Of a stretch of 15,795 nucleotides of DNA, positions 5,470 to 13,000 are shown one piece after another. The notes beneath the pieces are model-generated. The model saw nothing but the letters and a program-made list of their open reading frames with translations, searched no databases and was not told the origin of the DNA. This DNA comes from SLAN01 sp964565375. GTDB taxonomy: Bacteria; Spirochaetota; Spirochaetia; DSM-27196; SKKC01. The DNA lies in NCBI GenBank assembly GCA_964565375.1, contig CAZMEV010000075.1, positions 1 to 15,795 of the forward strand, read 5' to 3'. Made by a program: the position numbers and the translations under genes. Each line of letters begins with the position of its first letter. The stretch's first letter is position 1.

Positions 5470-6786
5470 ATGAGAAAACGCGCAGTAATGCTTCTGGTAT
5501 TGCTCGGCATGGTCGCCGGTGGGGGCGCCGCATTCGGCCAGTTCTCGGCCGAAGTCGCGCCCGACCAGGAGACAGTTGAACTGTTCCGGGATTCGCTCGA
5601 TATCATCTGGCTCGCACTTGGTGCGGCGCTGGTCCTGTTCATGCAGGCCGGTTTCGCAATGGTGGAGACAGGTCTGACACGGGCGAAGAACGCGGGAAAC
5701 ATCATCATGAAAAACCTCATGGATGCCTCGGCCGGCATGATCATGTACTTCGCCATTGGCTGGGGAATCATGTACGGGGTAAGCGCCGGCGGCCTTATCG
5801 GCACCGACGGCTTTTTTCTTTCGTATCCCGGCGTCGATGCGATGCACGAGGTTTACATTGACTGGATGTTTCAGGCGGTTTTTGCGGCAACCGCAGCGAC
5901 GATCGTCAGCGGAGCGATGGCAGAGCGTACGCAGTTTCGCGGCTATCTCGTGTATTCGATAGTCATTACCGCATTCATATACCCGGTTGTAGGTCACTGG
6001 ACCTGGGGCGGTGGCTGGATCGATGCACTCGGCTTTGCCGACTTCGCCGGTTCGACGATCGTACATTCCACCGGCGGATGGGCTGCGCTTGCCGGAGCAA
6101 TTGTTCTGGGAGCTCGGAAAGGAAAGTATGTGAAATCCAACGGAAAGACCACCGTTCGCGCCCTGCCCGGCCACAACATTCCGCTGGCAGCGCTCGGTGT
6201 GTTTGTTCTGTGGTTCGGCTGGTTCGGGTTTAACGGTGGAAGCACGTTAAGCGGCGTCGATTTCGATATCGCAGTCGTGTTCGTAACCACCGCGCTTTCG
6301 GCAGCGGGCGGAGCGGTCGGTGCTATGGCATTGAGCTGGTTTCTTTTCGGCAAACCGGATGTGTCCATGTCGCTTAACGGGGTACTCGCAGGCCTTGTCG
6401 GCATAACCGCCGGCCCCGATGTCATCAGTCCGGGCTGGGCGATTATCGTCGGTATTATCGCGGGTCTCATTGTCGTTGCGAGCGTCGAGATTCTCGATAA
6501 GAAATTCCATGTTGATGATCCGGTCGGTGCAATCAGCGTACACGGCGTGTGCGGCGCCTGGGGTACGCTCGCGGTGGGAATCTTCGGAGGCGGAGACTTC
6601 TTCATTCAGCTCGTAGGGGTGCTCGCCGTCTTTGTCTGGACCATGGTCACCTCGTTCATTCTGTTCGGCATCCTGAAGGCGGCCGGAGTACTCCGCGTCA
6701 GCGAGGACGAGGAACTGATGGGCCTGGATATCAGCGAACATGGAATGGAGTCGTACGGCGGCTTCCAGATCTTCAGCAACATGTGA
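5470..6786 (+). CDS. amtB: Ammonium transporter Amt
   Basis: This inner-membrane trimeric channel conducts ammonium/ammonia when external nitrogen is low. The 438-residue protein begins with a cleavable signal peptide (basic MRKR, then a hydrophobic stretch, likely cut after AFG at residue 23), as in enteric AmtB. Eleven membrane segments are expected. Diagnostic sequences are GFAMVETGLTRAKNAGNII (61-79), DFAGSTIVHSTGG with Asp191 and pore His199, and SVHGVCGAWG with the second pore histidine His358. The C-terminal tail with GLDISEHGMESYG is the conserved segment that docks PII. GAGGAGG lies 8 nt before the ATG. It is transcribed from the sigma-54 promoter at 5397 and followed 24 nt later by glnK, the classic pair. 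No key residue is missing. Confidence 0.97.
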   Translation: MRKRAVMLLVLLGMVAGGGAAFGQFSAEVAPDQETVELFRDSLDIIWLALGAALVLFMQAGFAMVETGLTRAKNAGNIIMKNLMDASAGMIMYFAIGWGIMYGVSAGGLIGTDGFFLSYPGVDAMHEVYIDWMFQAVFAATAATIVSGAMAERTQFRGYLVYSIVITAFIYPVVGHWTWGGGWIDALGFADFAGSTIVHSTGGWAALAGAIVLGARKGKYVKSNGKTTVRALPGHNIPLAALGVFVLWFGWFGFNGGSTLSGVDFDIAVVFVTTALSAAGGAVGAMALSWFLFGKPDVSMSLNGVLAGLVGITAGPDVISPGWAIIVGIIAGLIVVASVEILDKKFHVDDPVGAISVHGVCGAWGTLAVGIFGGGDFFIQLVGVLAVFVWTMVTSFILFGILKAAGVLRVSEDEELMGLDISEHGMESYGGFQIFSNM

Positions 6787-6810
6787 GTTTGGAGGCTCAA
6801 GGAAAACGTT

Positions 6811-7152
6811 ATGAAACTGATTACTGCGTATATACAGCCGCACAAGCTCAACACGGTAAAGGAAGAGCTGTTCAAGGCTGAGATTTACAAGATGTCGGTA
6901 ACCAATGCGCTCGGCTGTGGCCGGCAGCGCGGGTATACCGAAAGTTATCGCGGCGTTGTCACAGAGGTGAATCTTCTGAAAAAGACACGCATAGACATCG
7001 CCGTGAACGACGATTTTGTACAGAAAACCATCGACGCGATTATCGCGGGCGCTCGGACTGGAGAAATCGGCGACGGGAAAATATTCGTGACCGCACTTGA
7101 AGAGTGCGTGCGGATTCGAAGTGGAGAAACGGGAACAGACGCGATCGGATAG
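6811..7152 (+). CDS. glnK: PII signal protein, GlnK type, lacking Tyr51
   Basis: PII proteins are trimers that bind ATP/ADP and 2-oxoglutarate and, when nitrogen is plentiful, plug the AmtB channel with their T-loop. The 113-residue length is typical. ATP/2-oxoglutarate residues are present: Gln39 in GRQRG, Lys58, the B-loop TGEIGDGK (83-90) ending in Lys90, and Arg101/Arg103. The T-loop reads GYTESYRGVVTEVNLL: Tyr46 is kept, but residue 51, the tyrosine uridylylated by GlnD in enteric PII, is threonine. Modification at that site is therefore impossible. AAGGA lies 7 nt before the ATG, and the gene starts 24 nt after amtB, so it belongs to the same sigma-54 operon. Confidence 0.96.
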   Translation: MKLITAYIQPHKLNTVKEELFKAEIYKMSVTNALGCGRQRGYTESYRGVVTEVNLLKKTRIDIAVNDDFVQKTIDAIIAGARTGEIGDGKIFVTALEECVRIRSGETGTDAIG

Positions 7153-7174
7153 GAGCGATTGCTTCCGAACATGT

Positions 7175-7283
7175 CCGGGCCGGGCGGCCCGGGCGTGCCG
7201 ACCCGGGGCGCCCCGGGTCGGCCGGCGGCCTGGCCATACAGCCGGCCCGGGCGCACCGCCCGGCTGCACACGTGGCCGGGCGG
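7175..7283. repeat. GC-rich palindrome cluster between convergent genes
   Basis: About 110 bp of very high GC lies after glnK. It holds CCGGGCC/GGCCCGG (7175-7181 with 7186-7192, 4-nt loop), a perfect 24-bp palindrome at 7198-7221 with half-site CCGACCCGGGGC, and CCGGGCG/CGCCCGG (7247-7253 with 7257-7263) or the competing pair CAGCCGG/CCGGCTG (7239-7245 with 7260-7266). GGCCGGGCGG occurs near both ends (7178-7187 and 7274-7283). No T run follows. Open frames across it are a by-product of GC content. It may end glnK transcription or be a repeat element. Confidence 0.7.
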
Positions 7284-7338
7284 ATGTCATTGCTCCCGGC
7301 GGTAGCCGCGTTCATGTTTACCATGTTCTACCACGATC

Positions 7339-7374
7339 AGATGGTGTGCCCTGCCATGCGGCAGGGAGCCATCT
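7339..7374 (-). terminator. Hairpin downstream of the acetyltransferase gene
   Basis: AGATGG (7339-7344) and CCATCT (7369-7374) form an outer stem, and CCCTGCC (7349-7355) with GGCAGGG (7360-7366) an inner 7-bp stem with an ATGC loop. It lies 8 nt beyond the stop of the minus-strand gene. No T run follows on the minus strand; on the plus side a CTTCTTCC stretch follows. It could serve both convergent transcripts. Confidence 0.5.
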
Positions 7375-7382
7375 TCTTCCAT

Positions 7383-8465
7383 TCATACTGCTATAAGCAA
7401 CGCCGCACTGATTGAAAATGCGGCAAGAATGACCCAGGCAGGGGTGCTGTATTGGCGGACCCGATTGGCTGCGTAGGCATCGAAGGGATAAATGGGCAGC
7501 ACGCCGTCGACCACGAGGAGCGCGACGGATGCGCGGCGCACCCATACGAGCCAGCCTACCGCGGCGGGAGCTTCGACCATCTGCATACCGAAGGCAGCAA
7601 TACCACCTGCCGCCGCGACGGCGAGGATGCCGGCGACCGAGGCGAGAGCAAGGACGCGCGAGTATGCTCGAAACGACCAGTCCGGCTCACGCGGATACAG
7701 ACTGCCCGGCACCGGAAAGATCACCCCGAAGCCCGCAGAGACAAGCATCCCCAGCGGTATTCCGCTTTCCCACATCCGGTAACGCAGATTCACGCCTGCG
7801 ATTCGCGCGGCACCCCACGTCGCCGCAAGACGCAGGAGTATAAGCCCCCCGATCACAGCACTCAGTCGATACACCATAACCGGTTCAAGACCCGACAGGC
7901 GTACCGAACGCATGAGATACAGCAGTGCGACCGGTATGTGCAGAACGAAAGTCGAGAGCAGTTGCAGGCTCGGGCGTTGCGGGCGCGGCTGAGGAGGGCG
8001 GCGCCAGAGCGCATACCCGGTATCAAAAAGATGCTGTGTCTTCCCGATAATCCCGAGCGCCCCGAGTCCGTAGGTGTCGAACAGGGCACCCGCGCTTAAC
8101 TCCCGGAATCCGCGGGAGGCGAACAGGCGGCTCGAGGCAGTGTTGTCGCCCGCAATATTGGCAAAAAGATGCGTGCAGCCGTTGGCCTCGAGCAGAGCCA
8201 GCCCTTCGTCGAGCAGCTGTGTTCCGATCCCTTGTCCGTGGCTCGCCGGGTCGACGAAAATCCACGAAACAAGCCCTCCGGTCCTGCCGCTTGGAAGCGG
8301 AAACATTTTCAATACAATGCCTCCGCACACGCGTTCGGCCTCTTCATAGACAAGGGTATGCGACCCGAACCCGAACGAAGAGCGTACGAGAACCGGAAAC
8401 GCCCTGCGAACGATCTCCCGCACGCGAGGTCGGTCATTATCCTGCATCTGTCGTATATTCGCCAT
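7383..8465 (-). CDS. GNAT acetyltransferase fused to a polytopic membrane domain
   Basis: Residues 1 to about 150 are a GNAT acetyltransferase: IRQMQDNDRPRVREIV at the start, WIFVDPASHGQGIGTQLL (68-85) with the acetyl-CoA pyrophosphate loop HGQGIG, then NTASSRLFASRGF (108-120). Residues about 165-360 form a membrane domain with about six hydrophobic segments (near 169-187, 198-222, 235-253, 271-295, 300-320 and 343-360). It contains FPVPGSLY (250-257) and VVDGVLPIYPFDA (318-330), which resemble the PG and P-x-x-P-x-D-G features of site-2 (M50) proteases. The HExxH zinc motif is absent; LLRLAATWGAAR stands where it might be expected. The M50 link is inference. The substrate is unknown. The ATG at 8465 has no clear ribosome binding site, and a repeat array lies 27 nt upstream. 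Same strand as lrgAB. Confidence 0.8.
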   Translation of the reverse strand: MANIRQMQDNDRPRVREIVRRAFPVLVRSSFGFGSHTLVYEEAERVCGGIVLKMFPLPSGRTGGLVSWIFVDPASHGQGIGTQLLDEGLALLEANGCTHLFANIAGDNTASSRLFASRGFRELSAGALFDTYGLGALGIIGKTQHLFDTGYALWRRPPQPRPQRPSLQLLSTFVLHIPVALLYLMRSVRLSGLEPVMVYRLSAVIGGLILLRLAATWGAARIAGVNLRYRMWESGIPLGMLVSAGFGVIFPVPGSLYPREPDWSFRAYSRVLALASVAGILAVAAAGGIAAFGMQMVEAPAAVGWLVWVRRASVALLVVDGVLPIYPFDAYAANRVRQYSTPAWVILAAFSISAALLIAV

Positions 8466-8491
8466 AATGTACAGGTGAGCAGCTTATCGAC

Positions 8492-8620
8492 ACTCGAGGG
8501 CAGCTGCAACTTGGAGGGCAGCTGCAACTTGGAGGGCAGCTGCAACTTGGAGGGCAGCTGCAACTTGGAGGGCAACTTGGAGGGCAGCTGTAACTTGGAG
8601 AGCAGCTTAGAGGGCAGCAA
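8492..8620. repeat. 18-bp tandem repeat array between lrgB and the acetyltransferase gene
   Basis: The unit is CTTGGAGGGCAGCTGCAA. Copies lie at 8492-8509 (first bases diverged), 8510-8527, 8528-8545 and 8546-8563 (the last three identical), 8564-8575 (6 bases deleted), 8576-8593 (one C to T change) and a degenerate copy from 8594 onward. Each full unit holds the perfect 8-bp palindrome GCAGCTGC. The degenerate end overlaps the last codons and stop of lrgB. Because 18 is a multiple of three, frames stay open as hexapeptide repeats, but these overlap real genes and are not coding. Confidence 0.93.
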
Positions 8621-9326
8621 GCATATCCCAGCTGCGGTATATGAGCGCAAGAACCGGTGGGGTGAGGATGCTTGTCGCAATGCCGTTAAGACATATCGCA
8701 AGACCTCCGGCCGCCGCCGCTGTCCTGCCCTCTTCGAGCGCCCGGGCAGTCCCGACTCCGTGGGAGGCAGCTCCAAGCGCATAGCCACGGGCCAGCGGGC
8801 TGTGCACGCCGATCAGACGCAGGATCACCGGGCCGATAACCGCACCGAGTATGCCGGTCATTACGACGAACGCTGCCGCGAGGGATGGCTCGCCGCCTTC
8901 CCGCTCGACGATCGCCATCGCGATCGGCGTAGTAACACTTTTCGGCGCCATGCTTGTAATCACACCCTCGGGCGAGCCGGCAATGAGAAGCGGCGCAACG
9001 GCGGAGACGATTCCGACCAGCGCTCCGGCTATTACAGTTACAACCAGAGCAGGAGTCTGCTGTCTGAGCTCACGAACTCGCTCGGCAAGAGGAACACCAA
9101 GCGCAACGACCGATGGGCCGAGAAAGAAGCTTATGATTCGCCCGCCTTCATTATAGGTTTCATAGTCGATGTCGAGTGCAACGAGGATAGCGATTATCAC
9201 GACAATCGTAACGAGTACCGGATGGACAAGCGGCGTGCCGGCCCGTACATACAACGCCCTGGCACCGACGTAGACAACAAGCGATACGGTCACCCACAGC
9301 ACCGGGGAGGTAAGAAACTCATGCAT
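8607..9326 (-). CDS. lrgB: LrgB/CidB-family membrane protein
   Basis: LrgB-type proteins form a membrane complex with LrgA. The pair was described as regulating murein hydrolase release, and related pairs transport pyruvate (Bacillus PftAB) or glycolate/glycerate (plant PLGG1). The 239-residue protein has about seven hydrophobic segments and family sequences: LGPSVVALGVPL, SPEGVITSMAPKSVTTPIAMAI with the conserved PKSVTTPIA, and the AASHGVGTARALEEG segment. I start it at ATG 9326 (MHEFLTSPVLW), which overlaps the end of lrgA by 8 nt, a sign of translational coupling. Upstream in-frame starts would lie deep inside lrgA. The final codons (Leu-Ala-Ala-Leu, stop) lie in the edge of the 18-bp repeat array, so the C-terminus may have been rebuilt by the repeat. 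Confidence 0.93.
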   Translation of the reverse strand: MHEFLTSPVLWVTVSLVVYVGARALYVRAGTPLVHPVLVTIVVIIAILVALDIDYETYNEGGRIISFFLGPSVVALGVPLAERVRELRQQTPALVVTVIAGALVGIVSAVAPLLIAGSPEGVITSMAPKSVTTPIAMAIVEREGGEPSLAAAFVVMTGILGAVIGPVILRLIGVHSPLARGYALGAASHGVGTARALEEGRTAAAAGGLAICLNGIATSILTPPVLALIYRSWDMLAAL

Positions 9327-9900
9327 CGCTGCCACGCCCCTTTTCCCCACCTTCCGGCTCGGTAGATCCTTCCCGGCTACTCTGTCCGGCGGATCCCACC
9401 CCGTTGTCCTGCCCGGAAACGGGGCCACCGCTGCCCTGTCCGGTGACCTCTCCGCCGCTGCCCTCTACGGCCGGGGTTCGCCTGGAAAGCATCTCGAGCA
9501 GTCCGCCGACCGTCACCGTCACGAGCACCGTACTGACAAGAATCGCGACAACCACGGGAATCCAGTGATCGGCGATCAGCGAGAAATGGACCATAATCCC
9601 TACGCCCGGAGGTACGAAGAGAAACGCGAGGTTATCGAGCAGTACGTCGCTCGCCTTCTTGACGGAACTGATCGAGAGCCGCCCCGAAAGCAGCGCGGTG
9701 CTGAGGAGTATCATGCCGATTACGTTTCCCGGCAGAGGAATACCGAGCACGGCGAGAAACTCTCCAACCGCAAGAAACACCATGAGGATTATAAGGCCGC
9801 CGAACATAGCCCTGACTATGCGCACGCCGAGTAACGCAGTCAATAAGTGGACCCGCAGCTTATTCACATTCTGCCTTGACCGCGACAGTGTGCCCGTCAT
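9319..9900 (-). CDS. lrgA: LrgA/CidA-family membrane protein with repetitive tail
   Basis: This is the small holin-like partner of LrgB. Residues about 27-141 match the CidA/LrgA family with four hydrophobic segments and the signature LGIPLPGNVIGMILL (52-66), then FLFVPPGVGIM (94-103). The family is usually about 120-150 residues. This one has 193 because of a 52-residue hydrophilic tail rich in Gly, Ser, Gln and Glu, part of it a 9-residue repeat (GSGGEVTGQ, GSGGPVSGQ, DNGVGSAGQ). The ATG at 9900 has no clear Shine-Dalgarno; ATG 9807, just before FGGLIILMVF, is an alternative that would leave out a basic N-terminal stretch. It is divergent from the carboxylase gene, 134 bp away, and overlaps lrgB. 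Confidence 0.88.
   Translation of the reverse strand: MTGTLSRSRQNVNKLRVHLLTALLGVRIVRAMFGGLIILMVFLAVGEFLAVLGIPLPGNVIGMILLSTALLSGRLSISSVKKASDVLLDNLAFLFVPPGVGIMVHFSLIADHWIPVVVAILVSTVLVTVTVGGLLEMLSRRTPAVEGSGGEVTGQGSGGPVSGQDNGVGSAGQSSREGSTEPEGGEKGRGSDA
9382..9462 (-). repeat. 27-bp (9-residue) coding repeat in the LrgA tail
   Basis: Three degenerate consecutive units encode residues 147-173 of LrgA: GSGGEVTGQ, GSGGPVSGQ and DNGVGSAGQ. The first two share their first codons closely at DNA level (GGCAGCGGCGG and GGCAGCGGTGG). The repeat makes up half of a tail absent from ordinary LrgA proteins and suggests expansion of a short unit at the 3' end of the gene. Confidence 0.65.
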
Positions 9901-9968
9901 ACGCTCGCGCGTGTCGGTCGCCGGCCGAATACAGGATATCCGCGTCGGCGAAGTGTTTTTGTTTTACA

Positions 9969-10022
9969 CAGCGCCCTCGGGCGGAACAGCGCCCTCAGGC
10001 AAAACGGCGCCCTCGGGCAAAG
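9969..10022. repeat. 18-bp tandem repeat, three copies, in the carboxylase leader
   Basis: Three contiguous 18-bp units lie at 9969-9986, 9987-10004 and 10005-10022. The first is CAGCGCCCTCGGGCGGAA, and the others differ at a few positions. Each can fold as a GCCC-TC-GGGC hairpin (the middle copy has one mismatch). The last copy ends inside the AAAGGAGA ribosome binding region of the carboxylase gene (GTG at 10035). The sequence is unrelated to the other two 18-bp arrays. Confidence 0.88.
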
Positions 10023-10034
10023 GAGACAGTTCCC

Positions 10035-13000
10035 GTGAGTAAAACGGCAATTCCAACCCTCAGACCGGATTCAACCATAGCCATTATCAACCGCGGAGAG
10101 GCGGCGGTTCGCTTCATCCGGGCCGCGAAAGAGTACAACGCGGAACATGGAACCGGACTGAGCACGGTCGCATTTTTCGTGGATGAAGAAAGCGAAGCCC
10201 TTTTCACAAAGGAAGCCGATTATGCGGTGCCGTTCTCATCATATGAACGTGTCAACACCGGCGTGGTAAGCCCCTATCTCGATCAGGGGCTCCTGCTCCA
10301 CGCCATCCGGGATCAGGGATGCGACGCGGTCTGGGCAGGCTGGGGATTTGTCAGTGAGGATGCGGATTTTGTGTCCGGACTTGAAACCGCCGGCGTCTGT
10401 TTTCTCGGGCCGGGAAGCGGTCCAATGGCTGCACTCGGAGACAAAATCCAGGCAAAGGATATCGCCGAAGCCAACCGCGTGCCGATACTGCCGTGGAGCA
10501 AGGGAGCAGTCCGTTCGCTCGACGAGGCCAGGGAGGTCGCGCGCACGGTTGAATATCCCTGCATTCTCAAGGCGGCTCACGCCGGAGGTGGACGCGGTAT
10601 CCGCTTTGTGAAAACGCCCGATGAACTCGAATCGCAGTTCGTCTCCGCACGCGATGAAACGATTCGCATTACGGGAGACGACATTCTGTTCATCGAGCGG
10701 CTCGTCGAGCGAAGTCGTCACCTCGAGGTTCAGTGCCTCGCCGACCGCCACGGGACGGTTAAAACCTTTGGTGTTCGTGACTGCTCTGTCCAGCGCAAGA
10801 ACCAGAAGATTCTCGAAGAAACTCCACCGCCGAATGTCCCCGACGGGCTCGTCGAAGAAATGGAAGGGGCAGCGAGCCGGCTTCTCGCAGGCGCCGAGTA
10901 CGAGGGAGCCGGCACGGTTGAGTTTCTCTACGACCTCGACCGGAACGAGTTCTACTTCATGGAAGTGAACACCCGCCTTCAGGTCGAGCACCCTATTACC
11001 GAGATTCTCTACGGTATTGATCTGGTAAAGGGTCAGATCGATGTTGCCTTCGGCGAACGGCTCGACCGGGATAAACCGACGCCGTCGGGACATGTCATTG
11101 AAGCGCGCCTTAATGCCGAAGATCCGGACCGTGAGTTCACGCCGTCGCCCGGCTATGTGGCAAGCTTCAAGATGCCCTCCGGCCCGGGCGTCCGCGTGGA
11201 TTCGGGGATCGAGCAGGGAAGCACGATTCCGAGTCTCTTCGACTCCATGGTCGCGAAAATCATCGCATCCGGTCCGAGCCGCACCGCCGCACTGGCAAGA
11301 CTCGAACGGGCCCTGCGGGAGCTTCGTATTCGCATTGAAGGGGGCACGACCAACCGGAGCTTTCTGCTCGCGCTGCTGGCAAACGAGCGCGTACGCTCAG
11401 GTCCGGTGCACACCAGGTTCGTGGAGGAGCTGCTTGCCGAGCGAAGCGAACTGCGCGGTGGCCCGGATGCACCGGCAGCCCTTATTTCAATCGCAATTGA
11501 ACAGTACATACGGACCACCGCTGAAGAGCTTGCGAACTTCACCCAGCAGCTTTCCACGTCAGGCTCGCCGCGCGAGGTGAATCCGGGTCACGGACATGTT
11601 GCGCACCTTCGCTACCGCGGCGTCGCCTACGAAGTACTCGTGCGATCGCTCGGCGATAATGAGTACCACCTGCTCATCGACGATACGGTTCAGCATGTGA
11701 CCTACCTGCGCCGCGAGCAGGAAGCGCTGCTCAAAACAAAGACCAAGCGATACAACATACAGACGGTTGAACGCGGAGATACCATTCAGTGCGAAATCGA
11801 CGGGCAACCCTACATCCTTGAAATTGAATCGAGCGGGTCGATAAAGGCGCCGAGTCCGTCGATTGTTCTCGGGGTATCGGTTGAACCCGGACAGCACGTA
11901 TCACGGGGTGACGTTGTGGTTACCCTCGAAGCGATGAAAATGGAAATGGTCGTCGAGGCGCCGGAAGACGGGGTCGTGCAGGCGATCGGCGTGAAGCCCG
12001 GCGAACAGGTTGCAGCGGGCCAGGAACTCATTCAGATCGAGGCTGCCGGGGGTGATAAGGAGGAGGCCACGGTACCGGGTGACCGTGTTGAGTTTTCGCA
12101 GTTCAGTCCAACCGGCGAGTCGCAGGCACTTGTACGCGAGTTCCGTGCTGCCTTTCTCGGGCAGGACCACGCGGAGGACATCGTCCCGCGATTTGCACGC
12201 ACCCTGAGGAACCCATCGACCTTAAAAACAATACAGGAACCGGCGGAGCTTATCCTCGAAGCGCTTGAAATCTACGTTTCGATCGGGTGGATTTTCAGCA
12301 GCGAAAAGGCGGCGGTGGAAGGTTTCGCGCGCGAGGCGAGCTTTGCCGAGCTTCTGATCCATTACTTCAGGCGCAGCGTCGACCGGGAAAAAGGCATGCC
12401 GGAGCGCTTTCTCGAAAGTCTTTCACGGGTCCACAGACACTATGCGAGGGACGAGTTCGGCGGCCTCGACCGGGAAATGAGTATGCTGCTGCACCTCTAC
12501 CGCGCACGGGCCGACCGGTCCTCAACGCAGGAAATGCTGCGACAGGCGATTTTCGCGCTCGAACAGATACATGTTCCCGACGAGCACCGCGAAGGCCTCG
12601 TCAGCCTGCTTGATGAGATAACGAGGCTTTCCGGGCCGGAAGCGCAGGCCTTAAGCGACAGTGCAATACACGCACGGTTCAGGCTCGCCGACCAGGATCT
12701 GCTTGTCGAGCTGCGCGAGGAAAAGCGCAGCCAGATCCATCGCGCGATCGACCTCGTGTCGCGAGCCGGCGAACGGACCGGCGATGCCGAGTCGATCATG
12801 CACCGTATTATCGACAGCGGCCATACGATAAACGCCGACCTGTTCGACGCGCTCTTTTCGGAAACGGGAACCCGGCGCGCGATCGCGCTTGAAATGCTTG
12901 CGAGGCGGTTCAACCGCGACCGGGAGATTCGACGCGTGGAAACGCATGAAGGCGACGAAGTTCCCTGGGCGCTCGTGCACAGCCACGACATCGACGGTGA

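Noticed and set aside
5319..5579. Open frame of 86 codons across the amtB promoter region
   Set aside because: It runs through the sigma-54 promoter, the leader hairpin and the start of amtB in another frame, and has no ribosome binding site of note.
7097..7415. Pro/Arg/Gly-rich open frames across the region after glnK
   Set aside because: They result from the very high GC of the palindrome cluster, which removes stop codons. They overlap glnK and lack start signals.
8309..8788. Minus-strand open frame with Pro-Ser-Lys-Leu-Gln-Leu repeats
   Set aside because: It overlaps lrgB and the acetyltransferase gene in other frames. The hexapeptide repeat is the 18-bp array translated by chance.
8169..9365. 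Long plus-strand open frame through the 18-bp array, with repeated Leu-Glu-Gly-Ser-Cys-Asn hexapeptides
   Set aside because: It lies opposite two well-supported minus-strand genes, and it stays open because the repeat length is a multiple of three. No recognisable domain is present.
9876..10034. Upstream in-frame ATG adding 53 residues to the carboxylase
   Set aside because: The added residues are encoded by the 18-bp array and look unlike protein. The GTG at 10035 has AGGAGA at 8 nt spacing and gives a normal biotin carboxylase N-terminus.
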